Source: Onchocerca volvulus
Lineage: Eukaryota; Nematoda; Chromadorea; Rhabditida; Onchocercidae
Assembly: GCA_000499405.2 (NCBI GenBank)
Contig: HG738139.1
Location: 15,093,723 to 15,157,722 of the forward strand
Direction: 5' to 3'
DNA length: 64,000 nt
This document shows positions 11,181 through 24,100 of this stretch, one piece after another. A program made the translations under genes and the position numbers. The notes under the pieces are model-generated. The model had not been told where the DNA came from. It was given only the letters and a program-made list of their open reading frames with translations, and did not search any database. Numbering within the stretch: position 1 is the first letter of the stretch; every line of letters starts with the position of its first letter.

Positions 11181-14172
11181 ATGGATGATACAGGTCATTT
11201 GGAATTGTTGCAACAAGGATCAGCATGGAAAAGGAAACCACGTGAAGATCAGGAATGGGAAGGTGAAGATTTTGGACCGGTTACATGGCAAGAATTATCC
11301 AATATGCGTCGTAATTCAGTTATTTTATTCAACAGTGAACTTTATCCTACTAAAATATCTGAATGGTCATTACGAGCTGAACCAGGACGAGATAATAAGT
11401 ATTACATATGTGTATTATGTCGAAGAGTTCAGGTTACTTTTCGATTTTAACTTTAAATCTTTTATTTGTAATTCAAATAACTAAGTATATAGTTATTGTA
11501 AGAGTTATATTAATTGTTTGGTCATTCAGCGTAGTTTTTTTTTTTCCTGTAATTGATGTTTGCTTCTTTATATCATATAGATGGCTTTAAATTAGATATC
11601 CGTAACTATTCGAAGTTTTGTGGAAGTTGTTGGATTATACAATATGATATTTTTCTTAATTTGAGTTTAGTAAGTTAGGAATGCAACTTATTCTGAAAGC
11701 ATTTACTTTTAAGGTGCATATGATACTTAAATCGCATTTCTCATTGTTAGTAGCGTTTTTTTTGCTTATTATTTGTAATAAAATTCGATTCATTCATTTC
11801 TTGGCTTGCAGAAACTAATTGGATTATCTCAATATCTGTTTGCAGGATCGTGGTAAGCGTTTAATACCACCGATGAAATTTGGTCCACCTGCTCGTATTT
11901 TGGTTCGTAATGGACGTTTTCTAACGCATCCGGATTACCCTCGTACACCACATATTTGTGGGTTTGCTGATAATCCAATGTCTGATCGCGCAGTTGTCCT
12001 TGCACGACGTGCAATGATTCGTGCACGAACAGAAATTAGCGAAGATGGCATGACACCGCGGGAAAAAATCAACCAAGTTTTAATCAGTTTTAGAGAAGAC
12101 GAAAAATATGCAGATTTAAGGTATCATTTACGACGTTCATCAAATTAACCAAGTAATATCTAAGGAAGTTATCAAATTATTTCAATATTTTCAAAAAATT
12201 TTTTCTCTTGCTGACGTAGTTATGCAAGTAGACATTTCCTATGCTATCAGTTTCATAATATTGTAGCAATTTGAATATAAAAGTAAGGAAGTGAGCATTA
12301 GGTATTGGATGTTATTAGTTGAAAGTGAAGATCGATAATTCATGATAGTCGAAAATTGCTTTCTTCGGCATAAATCCAATCTTTATGTCAGAATTCTGTA
12401 TCAAATTGATCGCAGTTTAAGTAGGGATGATATTTATTGTGGTTCATTTAGATCAAGAACTATTAGCAAATGGGCAGAATTTTTATTTTGACAAAATATT
12501 TTAGTGCTGAAGAAATAGAACAAATGGAAGATATGGTATTGGGACGTGTACATGGACGAATGTGGTCGGAATTGAGCTCTGTACGATCGCTATATATCAA
12601 TCGCCGCAAACTAATAGCTGCTAATCACGACGATAAACCGCGTAAAGTTTACGAATGTCCAGTTGCAGACTGTGATTTTTTAACATTTGCATCTGGTATG
12701 ATCAATATTCATTTAAGCGAAAAGCATCGCATTGCAAATGATTCCAATACACTTCAGTCAACAGCTTTTGAGGTAAAAAACTTATGGTTTTGCTGTTTAA
12801 AATAATAAAAACCACTTTTTATTTCTACAATTATTTTTATTGCTTTAAAAAAGTAGTAGCATGAATTAAATTTCAAAATTTAAGCAATCATAAATCAGCT
12901 TACTTGCTGATTAGATTGCGTATGCTTATTCTGATAAATTAAAGAAAACGGCATGATATCGGAGAAAAACGTCTAATTTGTAATCAGTTTCAGGAAGAAT
13001 GAAAAATATTGAAATTTAAGATATTTAAAACAATTGTCAGACCAATTAGGTTATATTTGAGAAAAGTGTCAATTCATTTCATGTTTTTGAAAAATTTTTT
13101 CCATTTATATAATTGCATGAATAAGCATTTTACTAAGAAACAGATATTTTTTCTTTTAAAATTAGTACCTTTATGGCTGAAGCATAAATTCCATCTCGTA
13201 AGATTGGGCAATATTTTTTTATTCAGCTTAAAGTTTGATATGATTGCTTAAAAATGTATTCATTTGAATGTAATTTAAATAAAAGTGTTAGAATTTTCTT
13301 GATGCCACTTTTTTTTTTTGTGTGTGTGTGTCATATTCTTTCGTTATTTCGCAGATTTTAAGGCAGAATACTTGGTTTCCGCAGAAAGGAACGATGAAGT
13401 GGGCGTATCGAATCTATCAGGCGAACTTCAGACACAGAACACTTCGGTTTATTCAACTGTACAGGTAATGCTTACGAAAAGTTATTACAAACAAGGAGTT
13501 TAAAGTTAGTCGATCAAAGAAATGGATCATTTATATTTAGTGAAAATAGACTTTTGTTCTTCAAATCAATTTAGAAATTTCCTCACTATTAAAAGATTTT
13601 TTCAAAGACTACACTGATGTCTTTTACTCGTTGCAGGTGATCATTAGTTTCCTGTATTGTATCCCTATGTTTTGAAATTTATCAGTCTTTAAATCGTTGC
13701 GGTTTCCCTGTTGAATTGGATTGATTTATGTTGTCAACATTTTTAGTCGATTGTTGTTGCTTTTTCTCCCCCCTAAAAGTTTATTTTCAGATAAATCCAG
13801 AGCCGAATTCAATTTGCGATCCTGAAGGAGATTATGGTCCAGTCGTATACGAAGCTCTTTCTTGCCAACGGCGTAAATCAATTATTTTATTCGAAAGTAG
13901 ACGTTTTCCGAATAAAATTTCTGAATGGGCCTTGAAAATGCCAACAAATGATACGACAATGTATTATACATGCGTATTATGTCGGAAGCTTAAAGATAAA
14001 GGGAAACGACAAGAACCACAGATTCATTATCCTCCTCCGGCTCGAATTGTAGTACGTAATGGACGCTTCATGGTACATCCAGATTATCCGAGGACACCAC
14101 ATATCTGCGACTTTGCGAATAACCCATTATCTGATCGGCAGTCTGTTTTATCGAGGCGGTAAGAAGAAGAGC

Positions 14173-14212
<40 letters not shown>

Positions 14213-14224
14213 GGGAAAAAAAAA

Positions 14225-14270
<46 letters not shown>

Positions 14271-17215
14271 TATGTTTTATCGGATAAAATAGCATTGCTC
14301 AATATTCTTATTTATTTTGAGATTAAACAATGACTTGCTTTTAGAAAATTATTCGAAATTTACTGATTCTTTTGTAATTCATATCGTAATATTTCATGGC
14401 TTTCATACTTTATGTTGAAATTTATGCAGAGTACTGGCTAAAAAACCCTCGAATGGATCGAATTCTGATCTCCCTCTTCAAAAAATTTTTAATTTCTCCA
14501 CTAATCAAGATGCGGACTATCGATATATTGCCATTGCCCCATCAGAATGCTCTTTGTCAAACATTTATGTAGTCGAAGAACCAGGAACTTGGCCTCAGGA
14601 CCCGGTAAGTTAAAATATCTGTCAGATTTCCAACAGTAACTCACATTTTTATTTTTATTATTTTGTTGTTTCGTTCTTGCAGTTATTGGTAACTATCAAA
14701 CACAATATCCATGTTATCACCATTTGTTAATACTAGATAAATATTCCCTTAAAATCCAAGCTTTCACCCTATTATGGGTAAAACACCTATTGTCATTCCA
14801 ATATTTATGAAGAAATGAATACCAAAAAAAAAAAACAGGATTCTGACAGATAACTTAGAAAAGTAATTTTTTAATCTGTAGGCGACAGAGAATATTGTAG
14901 CAAGCAACGTAATATAAAGGAAAATCAAAGCCATGCTATCTAAAATACTCCACTGTTCGCTAAGTACTACAAAAGCAAAATCTGTACGCCTTTCCGGTAA
15001 AATCCTAGCTGAGTTTGACTTCCATCAGCTATGTCCTTAGTAGGCAAACCTGATTATAATATGGAGGCTTTGCAATTAAATAGTGACAAAGCACGGAGAC
15101 ATATATTTCAGCAATATCTAAATTACTTGAATAAAATGCTGTTCTTTATTGACCAATACAATGGACCTTATCGTTCCATCATAATTCAATGACGATTGGA
15201 TGAAATTCAATAATTTTTGCGTTATTTTTAGGAAATTTCATTATCTGACGATAGCGATAGCGAGTATGAAGCTCTCTTAAGGCTTGACGCTGACCAAAAT
15301 GTTAATGTGATTGCTTCTGCTGATGTTTCTCCTAGTTCTGATGTACATAATACTTCTAAAGCTGATTTTACGGTATATATTTCTATTGATATTTCAAATT
15401 CGTAATTTTACTGTTTATATCATAGGTTTTCCGATTTTGCTAATATTGTATAACAACCGACTATATGTCAATATAGAGAAAAACTTTACATATTTTGTGG
15501 TTTTATTGCGCTAAGAAGATTTTTCCCAGCATTCAAATGACCACATAGAGTAATCATAAGAGGTATCTCTATTTGTATTTGTTGTTCAATGACGAAAGTG
15601 TTTCAGCTGAAAACGCGATTATGGTATCACCAAATTTTATGTAGAAAAAATAAGTGAAGGTTTTTCTTTACTTGTTTTTTTTGCATAAAATTTTTTATTT
15701 AACTTTCCACATCGAATTTAGAATTACTTCATACAAAAAAATTAAAAAATAAAGCTTCACTTGGAATTTCAACAAAAACATTACCCAAACTTCGTCAAGA
15801 AAATGTTAACCTAATCATGATAAAATTATTGAAGTGAACCGCAAAACATGGTGATGTTAAACAAGTTTCAACAAAAAAATTTTAAAGATCGTGATAGTGT
15901 TTTGAAAAAATTTTAATGTGAAATATAGAGGGTAAATATTGAGAAGCAGAAATGTTAAACAATGATCATAAAATTCTTGCTTCAGGCGAAAGAGGAAAAA
16001 CTCCCTCTGATGTATAGTTGCTCAATTGTGGGATGCAGTTTCAGAGCTTCAACGCTGGCTGATCTTGATATTCATTTAGGGGAGCATGAGTTGCTTGATG
16101 AAGAACAAGTCATACAATATGAAATTTTTGGGCAGGTCAGTAATTCAGTTTTGTTAATCTCTATTATTGAAAAATGTATGATTATATAATAAAATATTCA
16201 GGGAAATAAATATTATAGTTTATATCGCTATGTCTTGTCCTCATCAATTTGCAGATCGTTAATTTCATTAATGTTTTCTTCTATAAAAGGAACAGAAAGC
16301 AAATGAGCAATAAAAAGATAACTTTTGTACGGTAGTGAAATGTTGCTGTTCGGTAGTAATGAATCTATTTTAGGCAGAAAATCCATATGGAAATAGTGAA
16401 GCTATAGAAATCATTGACGAAGTAAGTCTTTCTGAACCATTCAGGAAACGGCAAAAGATGATAAATTCGGAAGATCACATTGTGTTAACAGCAGAAGATA
16501 ATGAAGCTGACTGCAAAGAGGTTTTTTTTTTTTTTCATTTTTTAACGGAGTAATAGATCTTTCAACTTAGGTTAAATAAATTCGGAATAAGTTGAATTCA
16601 AATCTCTTGCTAACTCTGAGGAATCTTTATTTGGTATTCCTGTGTAATTTGAATCTTACTACATTAGATTTATCTCAGAAAGGCTTTTCAAACTTATTCT
16701 TTTTCTTGAAAATTTAGGATTGTTTCGAAAAATCAGATTTACCAACTGATGTTCCGTCGGATGAAGGAATTCAACAAAATCCAGAGGATTTACGGTCTTC
16801 TATCCGAAGGCGTTTACAGGTAAATTCATTCATAATAAATAGTTCTCTTTTATACACGACATATCACAAATCTTTTAAATAAATTCATAATGGCAATCCC
16901 ATCTTTTTGTTTATTCTAGTATTATATCATATTTTTTGAAGAGTTCATCGCAATAATATTATTTTTTTTCTTGATAACAGTATCTTTTAATGCTAAATTA
17001 TCCGAAATTCTTCATAGGATGTTGGACGTTTACTGGAAAATATTGGAATGATGCAACTTTTGGAAGTTGATGGGTATTTGAGACGAATACAGCAACGATT
17101 ATGTGATATTCAGTCATCTAACATGCGGTATTTCCACAGTGCTGGAGAATTATTGCAGAATACAGAATCTCCACAAAATGTTAGTTCACTTTCCCAATCT
17201 AGCAGCCAGTCTTAG
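11181..17215 (+). CDS. Nuclear-type zinc protein with tandemly duplicated [CCHC-like + C2H2] module
   Basis: Eleven exons join in phase: 11181-11432, 11846-12120, 12505-12772, 13363-13464, 13791-14158, 14430-14604, 15232-15372, 15986-16135, 16374-16520, 16718-16819 and 17018-17215, giving 725 residues. Module 1 has YYICVLC (C77, C80) and HPDYPRTPHIC (H112, H120, C122), then a C2H2 finger (C227, C232, H245, H250). Module 2 repeats this with C360, C363, H395, H403, C405 and a finger C539, C544, H557, H561. The C-x2-C...H-x7-H-x-C core after a Trp/Tyr-rich lead resembles the RYYR-CCHC or FLYWCH-like zinc domains of nematode proteins; that assignment is tentative. An acidic Ser-rich linker (about 481-527) and a basic FRKRQK stretch in exon 9 fit a nuclear DNA- or RNA-binding role, which is inference. 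Exon 4 uses a weak TTTTAAG acceptor (see findings). Confidence 0.85.
14182..14268 (+). repeat. Long poly-T/poly-A tract in intron
   Basis: Almost pure T in two blocks separated by GGGGAAAAAAAAAG, inside intron 5 of the duplicated zinc-module gene. It has no recognisable function, and its length should be treated as uncertain. Confidence 0.9.
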
Positions 17216-18135
17216 ACTTTTATGCCATATTTACGACACACTATGTCTGTGAAATTGAATAAGTTTTGTTTTCCCTTATCTGGTAAATACAAATATACGC
17301 TTATGCGTGATTTTGCAGATAAATAAGTTTATATCCACTGTTATCTAATTCATCTTTTATCTGACAGTTCTTTATCTTTTTCAGGCTGAGAATCATCGTT
17401 AATTTCGGCATTTCAGCGAACTGCAACATTGTGAATATGCTGACAGATGTATAATGTACTATCTTTGTGATATGTACAAGTTTAAAGTTCAAATGAACTT
17501 TATTCAAAATCTTGCTCTTTCGAATTTTATTCAAATGCAATTCATTTTCATAATTATATGTAAAGAGTAGCCATTCAAAATCGAAAAAAGGTTTCATAAA
17601 AGATGCGTATTCACGCACCATAATGTTTAACAAAGTGCTTCAAGAATATGTTGGGATGAAATTACAGAAACATTCGAGAAAGATATTTTATCATTCACTG
17701 GAATAGAAAGAAATATTTATGCACAACTGAATTATAAAACAAAATATTCACATATGATTTGATTATTCAACCAAATGATCTATCGCGAAATATCTCTATT
17801 ATTATAGAATGTCTGCAAATATGGATTGATAACATATTGATGTTAGCAAATAAAATTTGCTAAAATAACGATAAACAATGCATCAAAAATGTGATAATTA
17901 AAGAATGAAAGCAGTAAGAGTCGGAAAAACACAAAATCGAGAAGAAAAAATCTCTTCATAAAAGATTATAATTTAAATAACAAAATTATTTGATGAAACA
18001 TCTCACGTTTCAATTTAACAAGAGGAGATCTAATATTACTAACAAAATGGTAGTATCGTTTGCGAAATATATGACAGCATAGTGTAATTTGTACAGGTAA
18101 CAAAACTGCAATGCATTATAAATTGGTGAATATGG
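17216..18135. other. Convergent intergenic region
   Basis: This 920 bp stretch lies between the stop codons of the zinc-module gene and SMC1. There is no exon. A 110-codon open frame on the minus strand (17301-17633) has no splice context and no recognisable family. It must contain the 3' UTR of the upstream gene. Confidence 0.5.
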
Positions 18136-18141
18136 TTTATT
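18136..18141 (-). terminator. Poly(A) signal overlapping the SMC1 stop codon
   Basis: On the minus strand the final codons read GTT GAA TAA ACC, so the hexamer AATAAA spans the stop codon. If used, the 3' UTR would be only about 15-25 nt. This is a sequence match only. Confidence 0.4.
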
Positions 18142-21100
18142 CAACGTATGAATCAGATTGCGGCTGTTTATACGGAGTGAGATCAAGCGTCAGCATTCCG
18201 GAAACGGTATAACTGGATGGATGCGGATAAATACCGATGATTGCATCAGCTTTATTATAAAATTCTTCTTTTAGAGATATGACAATTAGCTGCATGTCAA
18301 TACGTGCACGCTCACAGATGAAATTTGCAACCTGAAATTTGTTATGTAAGAAATTCATAGTTTGCTAGAAATAATATTACACTAAAGTAATCATAATAAT
18401 GTTCTAGGAAATCAGTAAGAACTTCCTAAGTGTAACTTAGAAAATTCCTACTGATTTCTCAAAGCAAAAAATGTAACTCAAAAAGTTCCTTTGCTGCGAA
18501 CTGACAACTACTTGAGGTAAAATTATTGTGACATTCAAAGAAATGTGACAGTCTGATCGAGGAGGTAGTTCTCAATCCGCTTTTCAATACATTTTAAAAT
18601 TATTATATTCCTCTTAAAAATCACACCTTTCCAATATTGGTATTATCCAAGGCAGCATCAACTTCATCCAGGATGAAAAATGGTGATGGACTACGAGCAT
18701 GAATAGCGAAAAGTAACGCTAACGCTGCAACAGTCTTTTCACCACCACTCAAGTTATCCATTGGTCGGAAACGTTTACCAGGTGCTACACAGTTGTATGC
18801 AATGCCTTCAAGATACGGCTCTTCCATATTTTCTTCGCCCAGGAAAGCTTGTGCACTCTCATTGCGACTGAGTTTCTAAAAATGATAGAACTACAAAAAC
18901 ATATCAAAAAGGAGAAAATGAAAAAGATGCAAAAGATTTGAGACTGGGATTCCAAAGCTTTGAAGAAATAAATCATTTTATTTCTAATAAATTAAGCAAA
19001 AATTTAATTACAAACAGATAAATGAAAGAAATCGAAATTTAAGAGATTAACCTTGTATATGTCATCAATTTTCTGAGAAACAGGTTCGAAGCATTCATGA
19101 AATCGATGGTAACGATCAGTTTTAACTTTTTCAAATAATAGACGAATTTTCCGTGCTTTTTTTCGGGCCAATTCGCATTCTTCTGTTGTTTCTGCTTCCT
19201 TCTCTTTTACTATTTCCATTCTAGGAGAAACAAATGGTAAAGAAAATTAAATAATCGTTGGATCCATTTTTCTTGAAAGAATACAAAAAAATAAAATCTT
19301 AAACTAATATTCATAAATAATATCAGCAATAATGCAGCAGTTAATTTAAGCAAACAAGAATACGTCCAGTATATATATACAATTCTCAAGCTATGTCAAA
19401 AGAGTTATGAGTAACAAAAGAGTCCACTACATGTATAATTTTTTTTTTAAGTTATGAAAAACTAAAATTATGCAAAATCTATACTATCAAATAATACAAA
19501 ATAGGCAGAATACAAAAAAGCAGTATTAATATTTATTTTACCAACCTTTCTTTTGCCTTCAAATTCGGTGCATTAATTCGGGAAATTTTTGCCTGTGAAT
19601 CACTAACTTCTTTATTCAGTTTGTCAAGTGCCCTCTTCATTTCTTCATCATTATCAAACTGAAATTAATTCCTTTAAAACAAATGCCACTTTTGTTTTCC
19701 CATATTTTTCCCTATTTCCCTACTTTGCTTCCTTATTATTTGCATTCACCATTGTTCGCTGATGAATTAATTTCCATTTCTGCTTCCTATAAAACTGTTA
19801 GTTTTTCAAAATAGCAATTTCGTGAATAATCATACTTCTCTGAGATTAATTGGAAGTGTTCGATAATCCACTTGTATTTCTGCTTCACGATCCATTTGCT
19901 CGTGTGAGAGTTGCTGTGAGTCACTCACACTTGCACTTGCAGTACCTAAAGCAAAATTATGCATCGTATTTACAACAACTGAAGTATAAAATTATAATTC
20001 TAATCTCGACGATAACCTAATAATATAAGGTCAACTTAAGCAACTATTGGTTAACTTAGCGATTATTAGTTTGATTAAATTTCTAATCTTCCAACGAGAA
20101 AACAATATCATCAATTGAAATGTATGTATTCCCATGCTAATGTCGGGCATTAAATCTGGAAACTTCTTCAATAAACAGAGAAATAAAGTAAAAATAAAAA
20201 GTCAGAAAGGAAGAAAAAACAAAGTTTTACATAATTATCAAAACCATTAGTGTTTTGTGATATCAATTAACAAAATATAATTTTGTGCTACTACAGCTAT
20301 ATGGACATATTCAAAACAATATCAGCTTTCAACCATTCTACTTAATTTAATAGCTAGTGGAGCTATCATAATTCGAACGGTTCAGTTACTGGAAATTGAA
20401 AACACAAGAAAAAAAATTACTTGAAGGAATGGCATCATCGATTTCAATATCGGCAAGAGATCCTTGAAGCAGTGGCAATTTGATACCACTCATTTTACAC
20501 TGATGTAGTAATGAGTGACGCTGATGACGCCGTCTCGAAATGGTTTGCTCCAATGTCGCAGCTGTTTTTTCTGCTGCGGCCACCTACAAAATTAACAGAG
20601 TAAATTTATAAATGTATTAAAAGTGATCTCAGCATAAAATTATTTCACTACCAAGGATGGGAAATTACTGCAAAATGTCAAAAAAGTGGCGATAGATAAT
20701 GAAACTTTAATTTTTTATTTTCAAAATTAGTAACTATTTCTATTGGCAATTATTCCTAACTGCAAATAAAATTAGTTGTAAAAGTAACTAACTGTATCTG
20801 CAAAAAGTTACATTTTAGCCAATAATTGTCAGCAATTAAATATCGATAACTTCGTCTTTTTATAACTATTCTTCAGGAATTAACGATAAAAAAAAAAAGG
20901 TTTTGGTCAGTGAATATCTTCAAAATGTAGTTCTCTTCTTCTTAAACCAATCCAAATCTAATTAATTTATTAGTAACGAAATTAAAATGAATTTAAAATG
21001 GATTACTTCACGAGCAGCTTGCTGAGCAGCTTTTTTGAGTACGCTTATTTCGGAATCACTATCTTCGACTAATGCTTTCTTCGAGACAATTGCCATTTTC

Positions 21101-24100
21101 ATTTGTTCCAATTCAGTTTCCAGTTTTTTTAGTGTCTAAAAATGAAACCGATTTTTTCAATGTCTACAGGACCAAACTTTAAAATCGTAAAAAATATCTC
21201 ATTAATCTTCTAATATTAATGATTGTATAATATTACCTTATGTTCCTCTTCTTCTTTCTTTTTCAAATCTTCTATTTCTTTCGTTAAACGTTTTACTTTC
21301 TCAGCTTCTTGTTTCTCTTTCACTGAAAACAGGAATTGTGTCTCAGTCTCAAAGATATTATTAGTAGATTACCTCAAACGTGAGTAATCTGAAATCTTAT
21401 AATTAGGCAAAAAGAATTCGGAAAAAAAAAAAGAAATTTCTGCATGATAATCGAGAAAACTTGCAATTTTTTAAATGTAGAATAGTACTAATATCTTATC
21501 CCAAGAACATAAATTAACGCGGCTAAAAAAGGATAATTTTAACTTTCATAAGCGTTAGCACAAATTCATTTAGGAATAACTATAAAAAAGCCTTTTAATA
21601 AATGCATTAATGTTCCATCAGAAATATTCATTTATGCCACTACAGTAAAACATAAAAAGTTACATCGCTTATCCTCTGATTTTAAATAGTCCAGCTCATT
21701 CCGCACGCGATCCAATTCATTATCAAATTTCTTCAATTGATCCTGCATTTCTTCATGAAAACGCATCTCACGCTGTTCGTACTGACTTGAAAAATTAAGT
21801 AATTTGCTTAGAGTTTCTGACCGAAAAAAATAGTAAATTTTTATCAACCAATGAACATTCAAAAGAAAAGCAATCATCAAAAAAAATTGAGATTTATATT
21901 ATACACTGGAATATTAAAACATACAAAGTTTTTGTATTAAAAAAGGAATAAAAGACATGAAGATTAACTATACCGAATATCTTTGATGTTTATACGCTGG
22001 CAGAATTCGCGGAATACTTCATCGGTTATAACATTTCGTTTATGTTGTAATTTTTCAATTTGTACAACTCGTTCTGCCATCCTCTGTTCAATTTCATCAA
22101 TTCGAGGCTAAATTTCGCTTAAATTAGTTACTAGTCAAAAGTAAAATACCAATTGTTAATTCACTTATTAAATGTCCTAAAAAAGATGCTATTGACTATC
22201 TTCTAACAACTGCTCATGATATGTTATTTACTATTTATTTCATTTGAAGAAGGAAATGTGAAAGCATATGGAAAGATGGCAAAAGAATTCTATAAGAAGT
22301 TCATAACGCTTGCTCTTTCATGAGTTGAATAAAAGTTATTTCCTTCATTCATACAACAAAGTCAAAAGCGAAAATGTTGTTCTCTTCATCAATATTCTTC
22401 ATCAAAAATGAATATTGAATCGTCGGTTCAAGACAGGTAGTACAATCAGTATTTACTGATTGAATAATTGAAAAAAAAAAAGAAAGAATCAATGAAAATA
22501 ATGGAGCAAACCATTGATAGAAGACAATAATCATTAAATCCGCAAGTCAATACAAGTAAATCGATTCATCTAAATTAAGGCACTAAAAATTGGCTCGAAT
22601 CAATTATTATATATTTTTAGATTATACTCACTTGTATAAGTGAAAGTTCACTGTTAAGAGTTTCGAGATCCTGTTCAAGCTTTTTAAGTGTCTGATTCGT
22701 TATCTTCGTATGCTCATTTCGGGTATTTTTGAGACGATTTTCAAGATGTATCAGCTGATTTCGTTTCATTTCTACATCAAGTTCCTTCTTACGTGTTCGA
22801 TGTAATTGCTGAAGTTCATCTTGCAATTTTACTCGATTCTCTTTCAGCTTCCTAAAATATCATTTTTTCCGATAAGATCTCTAGATGACTATGCACATTA
22901 TAGCTCCATTTTAATCAGTTAGGCAGTCATTGTCATTTAATATTAAGATATAGAAATTACCCGAATTTTGAAGAAGAGTGACAATCAAGAGAAATATTTT
23001 CATAGAATCAGAGATAAATTCTGAAAAAGAAAAAAACATAAGCAAATAAACCTGATAGCATTTTCATCCCATTTCTTGGCTCGCTGTCGCAATTCTTGAC
23101 CACCTCCTGATATGATGCCGCTTCTTTCGAACAATGTTCCATCCAATGCTACTGCTTTGTAACGATCCGATGCACTTCCATAAGCTAGATATCTGCAAAT
23201 GAATCAAAAATATCCTACCAAAAGCAGATATACAGTCTAATAATTCCATTCATTAATATTGTTTGCATATAGAGCTAAATAACTGATGCTATTTGTAAAT
23301 GAAGTTAAAAAAGTATTTAATCGTTTAAGATTTTTAACCTTTCGTCTCTGCTTAATTTAAGACTATATAAATTTATGAAATTTAAATGGTCAAATTTAAA
23401 ACGAAACAAAATTAAAAATTATCAGTTCATCAGTTACATAACCAATATTAAAAATAATAGTAATTTGGTCTAATAAGAGAAACAATTTTGTGCAAATAAT
23501 TACTTTGCATCTTCAGGTGTTTCGCAGACAAGCGCGTTACCGCATGCAAATTGGAGAGCTTTCCGTGCGACCGAATTATTGCACTGAATAACATCGAAAA
23601 CCAGCTTTACACCTCGTGGCTCAGTCAGTTCTCTAAAATTCAAATCTTGGGTATATTATAGTCTTTCTATTACATTTTATATTATAGTATCATGCAATAC
23701 CGGATATGAGAAAAATGAATCTTACGATATTAGCAGTTAAATGGCCTCACCCACCTCCCCTCTCCCCCTCTCTCCCAACTTGTTAAATTGCCAACGGTTG
23801 CATTCGTAAACATGACTAAAAAGAAAATTTTCGTACCGCAATTTCTCTTTAATCGGATGAACATCCAAAACTGATAAAGGAAGAAAAGTTTCAGGTGCGA
23901 GGCGTTGTTCTTTCAAATAAACGATACTTTCTCGAGCTGTTTCGTCCGTGTCACAAACAATGGACATCATATTTTTAGCTAATACCTGTAATAACAACAT
24001 CGCGGCAATAATCTGAAATTGGTCGAATTAACAAAAAAAAACCATTGTTTTCGAGTTAAGTTCAGAAGCGGTCGTTTTTTGAATTCTCAGTAGATTTATA

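Noticed and set aside
14059..14302. Open frames rich in Phe or Lys on both strands
   Set aside because: They read through the long poly-T/poly-A tract in intron 5 of the zinc-module gene. The upstream part is that gene's exon in other frames.
17301..17633. 110-codon minus-strand frame between the zinc-module gene and SMC1
   Set aside because: Composition matches A/T bias. It lacks splice signals and family motifs, and it lies where the 3' UTR of the upstream gene is expected.
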